The notes beneath the pieces were generated by a model. The model was not told the origin of the DNA, made no database searches, and worked only from the letters and a program-made list of their open reading frames with translations. Positions 9,648-19,507 of a DNA stretch of 55,506 bases are shown here, piece after piece (positions within the stretch are counted from its first letter, which is position 1; each line of letters opens with the position of its first letter). The stretch is from positions 3,273,677 to 3,329,182 of the forward strand of contig NC_090613.1 of the NCBI RefSeq assembly GCF_004359215.1. The letters are read 5' to 3'. Both the position numbers and the translations under genes were made by a program. The DNA is from Bremia lactucae (Eukaryota; Oomycota; Peronosporomycetes; Peronosporales; Peronosporaceae).

Positions 9648-11015
9648 GATGTGTTCGCATCCTTCGTGGCGATTCTATTGTGTACGCATCGCCTCTGCGA
9701 TGCAGTACACGGAATGGCCCAATGAACTTGGGTGGTGGTTTACTGCTACCCACATTAGTGACTGCACGCTTAGGTAAGTTTACCGTAGAGAGTAGTACTA
9801 GGTCATCATTTTTAATGAAAGAACGTTTGCTCTTCCATGTTTGTCTGCGTTCCGTTTCTGACGGTCCACTGCATAGCAATGGAATCCTGTACGAAACGGA
9901 TTACTGATTTTCGAGTCAGTAAAATTTCTCTGCTGACTCATTTGTTTTGTCTTTTTCAGTGCGCTTTGTGCGCACTACCATGAGAGTTTTCTCATCTTCG
10001 ATGCGAGTCCACTTCCCTTAAACTAGAGGATCCCTCTAATTGGGTGGGTATGCGAGGATGGCGTAAGCCATTCACGAAGAACGATGTACGCGTTGTAGAC
10101 GCATGCACCGAATTATTGATGGCGAATGCGACCTTCGGTAAGACCTCGCTCCAAGTCGGATACGATTGGACGTAACCTCGAAGTATCTCTTGGAGGACGC
10201 AATTTACGCATTCGTTTGACCATCCGTTTCTGGGTGATAGGATGTTGACATAGTCAGCCGTGTTCCGAGAGATCGGACACGGATTGCCAGAACTCCGCCG
10301 TAAACCGTGGATCTCTATACGAGACCAGTTCACGGGGTAACCCGTGGAGTTTGAATACCGTGTCGATAAAGACAATGACACAGCCCGGAGCCGTGATCGA
10401 CTCTGGTACTGCAACAAGATGTAATATCTTGCTGAATCTGTCTACAGAAACAAGGATCCATTTTTTTGTGATGAAGTCCATAGATACGGATTGCTAACAT
10501 TTTGACGGAAGTGGTAGAGGTTGGAGAGGTGCACGGGATGAAGGGCTAGGCTTCACCCGGTGACACATCTCGCAAGCACGAATGTACCTGCACAGAAACT
10601 GATACTGGCAGGGCCAGTAAAAGTCGCGACTTACTGTGAGTTAAGTTTTCTCACGTCTACAATGCCCACTTGTTGGTGCATCGTGACACTCATACATGAT
10701 GCACAAGCGCATATCATTGTGAGTTTGAACGACGACACGTGGAGTGTCGCCGGCGACGGCTGTGTAATACAATAAGCCGTTGCGTGTTGTGTATCGATTG
10801 GATGACGATCGATATAAAGCTGGAAAATCTTTAAACGATTTATTGGATGGTTTCATCAGATGGTCCATAAAACGCAGAAGGTCCTTATCTTCTGCGTAGG
10901 CTTTCTTTTTGTCATCAAACAAGATTGATGACGAGACACTTGAAATGAGTGTTGCAACAGTAATATTATTATTACTGTTGGAATGCGCAGCCTCTCGAAT
11001 CGGTCGGCGTGACAA
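9648..11015 (-). pseudogene. Family A integrase, copy A1, decayed
   Basis: The open piece at 10641-11015 ends in the zinc region YECHDAPTSGHCRREKT. 10254-10481 has the core start (MDFITKKWILVSVDRFSKI) and VSYRDPRFTAEFWQS, containing the second catalytic Asp. 9992-10417 has LQEILRGYVQSYPTW and FAINNSVHASTTRTSFFV. The tail (about 9648-9879) has LVLLSTVNLPKRA, KFIGPFRVLHRRG and TLYAGRLRPHHQY. Frameshifts break the protein. In this copy the tail frame does not stop where A2 does but stays open down to 9160, across most of the antisense coiled-coil exon. Gypsy-type DDE integrase is clear from the motif order. Confidence 0.85.
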
Positions 11016-11975
11016 CGCATCATCAGCGACGAGGTTAAGTCTTCCTGGTTTATATTTTCCGGAGAGATTTTACTCCGCGATGAAGGATACCCACCTCGCC
11101 ATTCTTTGCTAGAGGTGTGGGCTATTTACGGTCGTGCGTAATGACGCATGGTCCGTATATACGATGAACAGTCTATCTCCGAGGAGATATACCCTAAACT
11201 TAGCCAGTGATATTCCATGGCAAGGAGTTCCTTGTCATGCTCTGGGTAATTGCATTCAGCTGGTTGCAGCTGACGAGATTGGTAACAGACGACGCGCTCC
11301 GCGCCATCTGTGTCGTATTGCATTAACGCACAGCAGATTTGCTTAATCGCTGGTGCCACATTATTATAAAGGTCTGTCTTGGTCCGAAATTGCCATGTTA
11401 GTCGATTGCATCAAGCTTTGTTTGATTCCTTCAAAAGAATGCTGGCAATCAGGATTCCATGACCACTTTACATTTTATCTAACAAAGCGAAATATGTACT
11501 TTCGTTTCGGAATAATTGCGGGAGTACTTATGTAAGAGCGCCTCTAACCCGAAGACATTCGAAGTCCCTTTATATTGACTGGCACAGGCCAGTCACTGAT
11601 CGTCTTGATCTTTTTAGGATCAGAGCGTACACCGTGTTTACCTACGATACGATGCATCTAAGAAGTGGTATTTCGCTTGCGACGAATATACACGTCTTGA
11701 GATTTGCATACTACTTATGCTTACACATAAGTGTAAGAAAGTTTCAGACGTGGGTACGGAGTTTCAACGTCAGACTTTCCGTTCATGGCTCTGCTATGAA
11801 CGAAGACGTCATGAAAAAACTCGGTGCGAAATTCCGCACCGATCTTAACGGATTGGTCACACTTCTGTTGCATAACTAGCCACTGCCACATCATTCCGCT
11901 TGGAGTGCTTACTGCTGTGAACGGGGTATCTTGTTCACGCATAAAGTTATGATAGAATCCATCCATCAGGTCCAT
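11016..11975 (-). pseudogene. Family A RT/RNase H, copy A1, decayed
   Basis: 11721-11975 starts at the RT palm motif MDLMDGFYHNFMRE and includes TPSGMMWQWLV. The catalytic box reads FFHD instead of YFDD (EFFHDVFVHSRA), so the second metal-binding Asp position is damaged. RNase H pieces follow: 11126-11359 with CALMQYDTDGAERVVCYQSR and ECNYPEHDKELLAMEY, then ARLSF-type and LSRR motifs near 11020. Sequence 5' of the palm motif is deleted. The flanking bases run straight into protease-region sequence near 12005. Confidence 0.8.
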
Positions 11976-11999
11976 TGACGTATAGATAAAGTTGGCACT

Positions 12000-12420
12000 T
12001 TTTAAAAGACGTTAATCAGATGGCCTTCTTATGAACAAGAGGCAGGCATCGTCACGGCTTCATGCTGACAGTTTATGCATGGCTCGTACTTTCTCAGCCA
12101 TGGTAATCCAAGGATGACATAAAGTTTGTCATCCAAATTAGTACGATGAAATTAGCATCGTACTGTGTACTCTTTAACGCGTATTGGATACCAACAACAT
12201 GTTTCTTGAATGTTACAGATGCACCTATTGCTAGGCGCACTGTCATCCTCGTTAGGGATATATCGCGCTCGATAAAATAAGTCTGCGGTCTTTTAGCGAT
12301 TGGCGGTGAATTAAATTGTTCGACGCCCCGCAATTGCCTAGGGACATAAGTGACAATTTATTTGCAACTAAAACTAAAATTCTTGGTGATGAGGTTAAAA
12401 TCATCACCTAAGGAAGTTAC
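12000..12420 (-). pseudogene. Family A protease remnant, copy A1
   Basis: The open piece at 12094-12333 gives EQFNSPP, ERDISLTRMTVRLAIGASVT and a degenerate version of the conserved DFIVLDLDDKFDVILG region. It aligns with the flap and C-terminal half of the retropepsin frame in A2 (31606-32379). The active-site D-[ST/C]-G box is not recoverable in this copy. Confidence 0.65.
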
Positions 12421-13560
12421 TCAAAAATTTTCTTGTGATGAGCAACTTTCGCCAAAGGTTTGTAAATTCTTTTGACGTTTGCTGGATCAGTAGGGCGCCA
12501 CACACCTAATTACCCCGTCAATTTTTTGAAGATCCGCCTCGCCGTTGCGATTTCGTACCGGTGTCGGATCCGTGTCATCCGCTGTTTCCAGTGGATGGTC
12601 GATCACTTCGCTCAGAGTTTCTAGGCAATGGGCGTGGGGCACTACAAGTGGCCCGTTATCTGACAACGATCGGTTTTAAACATTTGTATGTAACTTGAAG
12701 AGCAACGTTTTTCACGATCTATATACGAGAGGTCCATAGGTTTCGGATCTCCGTTCTCTTGTCGTCTGCTTGAAATATAAGCACCGGAATGGACGAAAGC
12801 CTGATTCAGGATAAGTCCTACTGTTCCGCTACGGAGATCGCTTCCTCAAGCGACTCTTATTCGATCCGGAACGGGTGAGCCTTGACAGGACCGTCTGCAT
12901 GACCCGTAACGAGCACAGTTACCTGTGTTTTTCATCTGTTGGATGGCTCACGATCTTTCCGCTAGCGGGCCGACGCTTTCGCGTCGACCCGAAAGCTTAA
13001 AGAAAGAAATCTCTAAGTTCAGAGCAGTCGAATTCAACTTTCTTTTGAGATGGTTCGTCGAATTAGACGCCATAGAAGCCCATGACGATGCGACGAAATT
13101 GAAGTTTGGCATGTACAACTTGGCCGGACGTATCAAATCTTGGGCCTTAAGGCTAAAGCTTCACGACTCGATTGCCTGTGGGTCGTATGAGGTCTTCAAG
13201 ACCCGGCTCATGCAAACCTTCGAGCCACCACGTGCCAAATTCAGGGCTCGAGCAGAGCTCATGGATTTGAAGCAGGGCAAGCGTGACCTTCACGCTTTTG
13301 CCCAACATACACGATACCTTGTAAGTTCATGTAAATGCTGCTGTCTCACTTTATTAGCTGTTGAGCACCGTGTTCTCTTAACACCTCCGCGTATGATAGC
13401 CTTGCTGGTGAAGCAAGGCTACTTTTTTTACGGGCCCGTCGAGTTTTTGTTGATGAACTCGGCTTTATCCGCATGTTCTTTTTATGTGATTTGAATGAAC
13501 TTCATGGCCCCATAGACTGGCCCGCCTACGCCCAAACCATTTTCATCAAACATGTCCATG
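12421..13560 (-). pseudogene. Family A gag with an internal inversion, copy A1
   Basis: On the minus strand the gag C-terminus (12421-12945) and N-terminus (13331-13560) are in the expected orientation. The piece between them (12945-13330) is open on the plus strand. That piece reads SRRPESLKKEISKFRAVEF, RWFVELDAIEAHDDATK, NLAGRIKSWALRLKLHDS and QTFEPPRAKFRARAEL, and clearly matches the capsid-like gag segment on the minus strand in A1b and A2. The plus-strand frame at 12925-13494 therefore exists only because this segment is flipped. It is not an independent gene. Confidence 0.8.
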
Positions 13561-13575
13561 TTGAATGGAACCAAC

Positions 13576-13951
13576 GACCTAAGTACCTTAGTACAAGTAC
13601 GTCACGGAAGCCGTAATCCGTCTTCACGTGAGCGCTTTGTAACTAGGAAATAGTTATAAGACTGTTTTTATTTAATCGAATTGATAATTAATGATTTCAA
13701 CCAATCAATGGATGCCACCCCTGTAGACGCGCGTCCCTACATGTCGAGCGTAATATTCTCAATACCTCGGATTACGGATGGCGCTAGTCGTCATCCATCC
13801 TAATGTGAATACACCTATGAGCATCACATACATAACTATGTGAATCACAAGTTGCAGGTCTAAATACTTCACATGAAGTAATTGACCATCTTGTTAGTAT
13901 ATATAGTTGACTTAATGGGTTTGTGTATCATATAAATTTTAGCCTGTTACA
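13576..13951 (-). repeat. Family C LTR remnant (solo)
   Basis: The segment resembles 23560-23905 ('aagtaccttag', 'gtcacggaag', 'caatcaatggatgccacc', 'acttcacatgaagt') and is more distantly related to family B LTRs ('ggatggcgctagtcgtcatcc', 'atgtgaatacacc'). It ends near AGCCTGTTACA at 13951. No internal sequence is attached. Confidence 0.6.
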
Positions 13952-13954
13952 TAG

Positions 13955-14419
13955 ATATTATTTTTATAAAACGAATATTAAATAATATTTCCTATTAGAG
14001 GAAATATATGAAGAATTACAAATATTTATCCCTAAATGATTTTAACTTAAAAGCTCCAATATTATCAAATTATTAATATCACGCAATAAGACATTAATTC
14101 TTTTGATTGGTATTTAAGTTTGAGTCAACCCCGACAATTGTTACGACTCACAATTATGCGGTGCGCAAGGAGGCGTTTATCATAGTTAGTTAATAATATA
14201 CAGTAGATAGATGATCGTTATGATAGAACTTAATATACTGATACAGTTTTACTTTTTCTCTTGTTCTAAAATTTTAGTTTCGGCCTCTGGCAGCTAAGAC
14301 CTCCAAGCTACTTGTAAGCTTCCTCTGCACGTAATTGTACGTGAAGAATCGAGGCACCTCACCTTAACTGTAATCAATGTAGGTTGACTAGTACTGCTGT
14401 CAGTACTACTCCGTTTTCA
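13955..14419 (+). repeat. Diverged family A-like LTR, plus orientation
   Basis: It contains 'cttcctctgcacgtaattgtacgtgaag' and 'gaggcacctcacc', which match the last third of the family A LTR read in its sense direction, and ends CCGTTTTCA at 14419. It has a hairpin GACTAGTACTG-ctgt-CAGTACTACTC (14386-14411) at the place of the family A hairpin. The left boundary is approximate. Confidence 0.6.
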
Positions 14420-14421
14420 CC

Positions 14422-14440
14422 TGGTAGCACTTCGTGGTCC
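14422..14440 (+). promoter_or_regulatory. Candidate primer binding site 1
   Basis: TGGTAGCACTTCGTGGTCC starts two bases after an LTR-like CA end (14418-14419). A TGG start complements the CCA end of a tRNA. A very similar TGGTAGCACTCGAGTCC follows the next LTR end at 14588, which supports a primer site. The tRNA is not identified. Confidence 0.5.
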
Positions 14441-14459
14441 ATCCAACCGCCCTACGCAC

Positions 14460-14585
14460 GTGTGAGGTCGCTTAGGCGCCCACCAACTATCTTACTGCAC
14501 GTAAAAGAAGACGGTCAAACCGCTTCCTATGTGCGAAGATATGTGCGTAAATAGAGCTTGGCTGCTATAGTAGCGCCCGCCTTCA
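14460..14585 (+). repeat. Family B/C LTR end (5' LTR fragment of B1)
   Basis: The bases 'gtgaggtcgcttaggcgcccaccaactatc' through 'cgcccgccttca' match the last ~125 bp of the family B LTR (19385-19507), with the variant 'cttaggcgcccaccaact' also found in family C. The rest of the LTR is missing. Confidence 0.65.
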
Positions 14586-14587
14586 CT

Positions 14588-14604
14588 TGGTAGCACTCGA
14601 GTCC
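14588..14604 (+). promoter_or_regulatory. Candidate primer binding site 2
   Basis: TGGTAGCACTCGAGTCC lies two bases downstream of an LTR ending TTCA (14585). Spacing and first nine bases equal those of the site at 14422. Confidence 0.5.
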
Positions 14605-14708
14605 TTCTGACGACCCGTCTCTTTCAGCGTGTCACTGAGTATGAGCCTTTTTATCTATTGAGCTCATTTCCCCACCTCTCTTAACATCATCGGGATGTTG
14701 CAGAGCAC

Positions 14709-15760
14709 ATGGCGCAGGGACTTGGTGAGCAAGCCCTGGCCAGACTCTCGGGTAGTCCTCCTGAGCACATATTGCTTTCTTGGAGCAGTTTGAGATATTT
14801 TGCTCTGACAGCGAAGAGCACGTCCGAGGTACAGAGCCATGCTGCGGCGAAGTCCGTCACTAAGACTGAGGATGAGCTTAAGCGTGAGCAGGCTCGGTGC
14901 GAAGCTCTCGACAGGACTGTTGAGATACTCTCCGCCCGGCCGCATCAGCCAAGGCCCATTCGAATGGACCCGCCCAAGTTTGATGGAACTGCAGCGCACA
15001 GGTTTGTCCACTGGCTTTTAGCCATGGATCAATGCGGTGTGATGCAGCTCACGAGGAAAACACTCGGATGGTGTTGTACGCCATGTCACATTTTGCGCGG
15101 TAAGGCCTCAAGGTGAGCATACTCGGCCCTTATGGCTGATGGTAAGGCGTTCCCTTCATTGGCGATCTTTAAGACAAAGATTCGCGCCATGTATCAGCCG
15201 TCGAACGACGGAGTGTTGCTTCAGGCGCGCATCTTTGGTGCTCGACAGGCGAAGCGATTCCTGCAAGAATGTGTGCCGGAGATGCGCTCGCTGTTGGCGT
15301 CCGTTATTGTGGTTTTAATACCGTAACATATTAAGTTGCCCACGTTCATGAACGGACTGCGACAAGGCCCATCGTGACAGGCCCTTCTTAGAAATGTGCC
15401 GTCGACGATGGAAGAGGCAATCCGAATTGCCTTAGTTGGGGAGCAATCATTCAACAGTGCCTCGGCGACTTCTTAGTATCAGCCGTCGGCCGAGAGGTCG
15501 GATGCCACTCCTATGGAGTTAGGCAATGTAGACGATGTGCGGCAAGCGCATTATTATATTGGCTCTGTCATCCCAGAGCCCCTGCTGGGGCCAAGACGTT
15601 CAGCAAGAGGATCCTTGCCCGAAGTGTGATGGCAAGAGCCAGTGTGGGAGACGTGTGATTCTGCATCAATTACTGAGGATCCGGACCATGCAAAAGCGCA
15701 GTAGGGGCGGATTGCCCTACTGACGCGAACTGTGGAGCTACACTTAAGTTTCGAGCTATT
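14709..15760 (+). pseudogene. Family B gag, decayed (B1)
   Basis: From the ATG at 14709 the frame gives a predicted coiled region (TEDELKREQARCEALDRTVE), then the gag core signature RMDPPKFDGTAAHRFVHWLL. A frameshift moves the frame to 15132-15326 (ADGKAFPSLAIFKTKIRAMY, QAKRFLQECVPEMRSL) and then to FMNGLRQGPS, EEAIRIAL and TPMELGNVDDV near 15350-15535. A CCHC zinc knuckle would be expected around 15540-15700, where only scattered Cys remain. Gag forms the particle shell and packages RNA. The motif order MDPPKF-DG / HWLL / NGLRQG / TPMELG is typical of Gypsy gag. Confidence 0.75.
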
Positions 15761-15766
15761 AAACAT

Positions 15767-16498
15767 ATGTGTAGCACAGTCCCTGAGGTCTCGAAGTTTC
15801 GAGCCCCAACTATGCTGGTCTATAGCGTTCGAGTACGAAGCTATGACCAGGTGGTGACCCTTCTCGTGGATTCGGGTGCATCACAAAATTTTGTAAAACT
15901 CGCGGCTCGAAGAAAGAGGCCGGCGATGTTCGAGTCGCTTTACCAGGATGGCAAGCGAGAAGAGGCGGCCGTTCTTTTAGCGAACGGCGCGCTCGTTAAA
16001 TCTGAGGGAGTTCAGGTAGAACTCGCCTTCAGCTTTAGTGACTTCTCTTGTAAAGAGAAGCTCACAGTGCTAGGTACTGAGAGTCCGTAAGACCTCATCC
16101 TTGGCATGCCATGGTTGGCAAAACACCAACCATGGATAGACTGGCGTACACGCACAGTTGCGAACTCTACGCAGGACACCGGAAAGGATGTGCTCCTGCG
16201 AGAGGCCTATGCAACTGATGTCGTGTCGAACACAGTTGAGGGTGCGTTGACGGGATGTCAAACGTCACCAATTCCTACCCAGCTCGTGGAGACTGGGGCA
16301 GTGAAAAAGACGATGACAAGAAGTCATGCGTCCGAATGTCCTGCACAGAGGGAACCTGTGGCAGTAGACGGTGAGCTGAAAGGAATTGATGCGTCGCATA
16401 AATCAACACAGTGCCTAGAGCCTGGTGCGGTTGGAAGGGGTGCGTTAGCCAGGAGTGCAGCGGCACCCGCTTCCCAGAAAAAGGTCGTGGTGACTTGA
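15767..16498 (+). pseudogene. Family B retropepsin and spacer (B1)
   Basis: The frame from 15767 contains the aspartic protease active site LLVDSGASQNFVKL. After an in-frame stop near 16088 comes the second signature DLILGMPWLAKHQPWIDW (about 16090-16143), usual for Gypsy retropepsins. 16106-16498 continues as a low-similarity linker toward RT. Retropepsin cuts Gag-Pol. The catalytic triplet D-S-G is intact but the stop separates it from the rest. Confidence 0.8.
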
Positions 16499-16546
16499 AG
16501 AACGAGTACCCGACAGATTAGGACGATCACGTGCACGTCTTAACGA

Positions 16547-17450
16547 GTGATCTTTGGATCAGTTCCTTATAAAAAGGACGGGCCTTCGAACGAGGTGTTC
16601 GAGGATGCCAAAGACGAAATTGCGGAGGCATCCTCAGTTGAGGTGCTCCGGCAAGTCTTTAAATCTCCCGAGGAGATAGTAAATCTCCCGGAGATGTCGT
16701 GGAATCTGTTGCTTGCCAAGTTAAAGGAAGGAAAGATCCACGAAATAGTCACACCAGTTACAGACGAGAACTTGGTGGATTGTTGCTCGTCGTCTAAAAT
16801 GGACGAGAGCGTCCTTGAACGGACGAAAAGGACAATTCCCTGCTCAAGGCTGGGATACCTCGTGAGACATTCGCTCTTTGAGGTTCTGTAGAAAGATCGC
16901 GATGTGTTCCGGGAAGAAGTGCCAACCCGCCTACATGCGGATAGGGGCATCGGGCACGAGATAGACCTCGAACCTGGCACCAAGTATTGTGTGACCAGGC
17001 AATGGTCGTTGCCGAAAGAATAAGTCGATTATATCGATGAGTTCTTCGACAAGCGAGCCAAGGCGGGACATGTGCGTGAGAGCAAATTGCCTCACTGCAG
17101 CCCGACCTTTTGTGTGCGTAAAGCCAGAGGTGGATGGCGCGTGGTTCATGCTTATAATAAGCTGAACACGGCGACGATACCGGCTCAAACGCCAATCCCG
17201 CGGAAAGATTTTTTGTTGAACTCCATAGAAAAGTAAACTACCTTTTCCGCGTTGGATTTGAAAGATGGCTACTATCACATACTCATGAGAGAGTCCGATG
17301 TAGCGAAAACAGCTGTAATCATCCCAAGCGGTATGCTTTGGGAGTTGCTTGTGGTGCCCCAAGGGTTGAAAAACACACCAGCGTCATTCAACTGAATGGT
17401 GGCTCACGTGATGCGTCAGCACCGTGCCTACGCGCCCCAAATTCGTGTAT
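16547..17450 (+). pseudogene. Family B reverse transcriptase, N-terminal half (B1)
   Basis: After the linker, the RT entry motif GIGHEIDLEPGTKYCVTRQW (about 16950-17010) is followed by VRESKLPHCSPTFCVRKARG, WRVVHAYNKLN, AQTPIPRKD, the first catalytic Asp in ALDLKDGYYHILM, and MLWELLVVPQGLKNTPASFN. Stops interrupt it near 16889, 17022 and 17235. It ends at MRQHRAYAP around 17446, immediately before where YFDD should be, and joins the antisense ORF. The active site is therefore missing by deletion. Confidence 0.85.
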
Positions 17451-17451
17451 A

Positions 17452-18844
17452 GCAGGGCTGACGACCGCTCCCACCACGAACAGAACTTGGAGAGCGAGGG
17501 AAATCACGCGAGTAACACGGATTACTCAGCATATTTTTCTCAAAGATGTCCAAGCGAGTCTTCAGGCGTGTATAACCCTGACGAGCCTTCGCTCGGACAT
17601 CAAGAAGATCCGAGATCAGTCGCGAGACTTGACCCTCGAGATTCGCAATACATTGGTCAGCAGTGCTTAACGCCTGCGACTGAAAGGACGAAGGTAAGGT
17701 AGCCGCGACGAGGTGAGCGAGATCGCAACTTATATCGGGCGCCGCCTGCACTAATGGATGCGTGTGGGAATCAACACTTCCTTGTTAGAAGATTGCTTGC
17801 CCACCGCTCCGTGAGGCAAAGGTATCAGATCCTTGTCTAATGGAAAGGCTACCCGACGATCGTTCCCTACGTATTGATGTGCTCAGCTTGGTGGCTGCCA
17901 ATGAAAAGGAGCAGCAGCTGAGGCCTCTTCGATAGTCTCAAATAGACTTGCAGAAGTCGCGTTGTGAGAAGAAACAGGGGGTACAGTACCGCCCATGGTT
18001 TCTTTCACACGCAAGCGGGCAAAATTAATTTGTTGCGACCCGCAGCTTCATCGCAGCGTAATGCGGCTGAATGCGGCGCAGGATTGGGCGTTTCATTTGA
18101 ACGCAACACGACCGGGATCGGGCAAATACGCTCAAGCGATTTTCCCTGAGCCCTCCATGATTTGAAGACGCCATAATATTTATGTCCGTCTAGAAGAGCG
18201 AGCTCTAGGAGCGACGCTCTTGGCCCTTTTAAACGAGGCCATTTAGATGGAGGGGGCATCTTTGGAATGCCACCCGTCACATAGCCACGTTCTAAACGAC
18301 TGGCTTGTGACACCGACTGAGCACGTTCACGTGTCGTCGGCGGAGCTTTAGGCTCCGAATCCTCTATGTCAGAACCATTATGGATTATGGTCTGAGCATA
18401 AGGCGTTGTGGTAACACCCAACGGAGAAGTGGCTGCGCCTTTATAAGCAGCGCTCTCATTACCTGTCGCTGCGCTTTCCAGCGCAGACGACGGGACAGCA
18501 TTCGTAACTGATGCTGTCTCCATGTTGTGAGCCACGAGAGATGTTTGGATGGGCAATAATGCCGCATCATCACTCCTCATGAGCTCGTTGTCCGCATCAC
18601 TACTATGAGGTGACGGCAACGGTGTCGACTCATTGTAGTCGACAATGAGCGACGGATCAACATCCTCACTGGTAAAGTGGGATGGATCCTTTAGCCCTAT
18701 TAACGCGACAGCCGCAGTGGCTGGCGGCGTTCCGACTAAGGCATTAGACGCGGCCGGCGAATCAACGCGGCGCGTTCGCTTAGTGCGAGTTTGAGTGGGC
18801 GTCTTCGCAGACGATCCACCAACGTGGCCCCTTTTAGGTGGCAT
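17452..18844 (-). pseudogene. Family B antisense ORF, best-preserved copy (B1)
   Basis: The ATG is at 18844 (MPPKRGHVGGSSAK). The frame is open for about 280 codons to 18005. It has a basic N-terminus (RTKRTRRVDS), Ala/Ser-rich and acidic middle (DVDPSLIVDYNEST, SDIEDSEPKAPPT), then RLERGYVTGG and GHKYYGVFKSWRAQGKSLER. One frameshift near 18020 leads into QINFARLRVKE. A second block (17451-17751) is the coiled coil LIADQ/NLEGQVSRLISDLLDVRAKA and RLKTRLDIFEKNML. The gene is opposite to pol and lies between it and the 3' LTR, as in family A. No known domain is recognised. The length, about 450 codons, is similar to the left copy. Conservation of reading sense across diverged copies argues that it was a protein gene. 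Confidence 0.75.
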
Positions 18845-18961
18845 CTTGGGCGCCGTGTATAGAAACACGTGCGCGAGAGTGATCGAGTGAACTAGCGGCG
18901 CGTAAAGCTGCTCGCAGTTCCTCTCTCCTCTTTGACGAATATAAAAATGTAAATTCGTTCT

Positions 18962-18975
18962 AAAGGGGGCGATGG
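18962..18975 (+). promoter_or_regulatory. Polypurine tract of B1
   Basis: aaagggggcgatgg directly abuts the LTR start TGTAACGGGC at 18976. This is the usual place of the plus-strand primer in LTR elements. Confidence 0.7.
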
Positions 18976-19507
18976 TGTAACGGGCTAAAGTTGCCCTAAT
19001 GTTACACAGTCTCCGTTAAGTACACTTGGTGTACTTAAGGGGATGGTCAATTATTAAATAATAGTAATTAGACCCAGCACTCGGGTGTGGTGCACATTTA
19101 TGACCAGCCCTTGTGTATGTGATGCACTTGGGTGCGTTCACATTAGGAGGGATGACGCCCAGCGTCATCCGTTACGCGAGGTATCTAGAAAGATACGCTC
19201 GCAATACATATTAAATGTTATCTATAGAGATAACATTTTAATTGGTAAAAATAGGTATTTATATTTAATTCTAATAAATATAAATCAGTCTGAAATTACT
19301 TCCTACTTGGTAAGTGCGCACGAGGAGACGGATTATCGCTCCCGTGACGACACTTAACCAGAGTACTTAGTGTGTTGGGTGAGGTCGCTAATGCGCTCAC
19401 CACAACTATCTCACTGCACGCAAGAGAAGCAGGTTAAACCGCTTCCTCGCTGTGCTAGGGTGTGTGTCTAAGTAGAGCGTGGCCGCATTACGACGTGCCC
19501 GCCTACA
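18976..19507 (+). repeat. Family B LTR, complete (3' LTR of B1)
   Basis: 532 bp from TGTAACGGGC to GCCCGCCTACA, with imperfect terminal inverted repeats starting TG and ending CA. It carries several palindromes: TTAAGTACAC-ttg-GTGTACTTAA (19016-19038) and GGATGACGC-cca-GCGTCATCC (19150-19170). It serves as the reference for the other family B LTRs here. Confidence 0.85.

Larger units (their letters stand above)
7415..13575 (-). mobile_element. Ty3/Gypsy element, family A, copy A1 (rearranged)
   Basis: A leftward-transcribed element. Plus-strand order is: 3' LTR (7415-7843), antisense ORF (7971-9647, +), integrase, RNase H, partial RT, protease remnant and gag, the last with an internal inverted segment (about 12945-13330). 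No 5' LTR is recognisable; a different LTR type starts near 13576. Relative to copy A2 about 1.1 kb is missing near 12000, removing the protease-RT spacer and the N-terminal half of RT. All proteins are broken. Dispersed indels and stops suggest it is older than A2, but no dating was possible. Confidence 0.8.
14460..19507 (+). mobile_element. Ty3/Gypsy element, family B, copy B1 (internally deleted)
   Basis: Plus-strand element: partial 5' LTR, primer site, gag (14709-15760), protease (15767-16498), RT (16547-17450), a deletion, antisense ORF (18844-17452, minus), polypurine tract and a complete 3' LTR (18976-19507). Sequence from just before the RT YFDD box through RNase H and integrase is missing, exactly the part kept by the copy at 2094-7164. 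No target-site duplication is visible. Immediately after the 3' LTR the sequence is family A RNase H, so this end lies inside an older family A copy. Confidence 0.85.

Noticed and set aside
12925..13494. Independent 189-codon plus-strand gene
   Set aside because: It is the inverted gag block of element A1. Flanking gag reads on the other strand.
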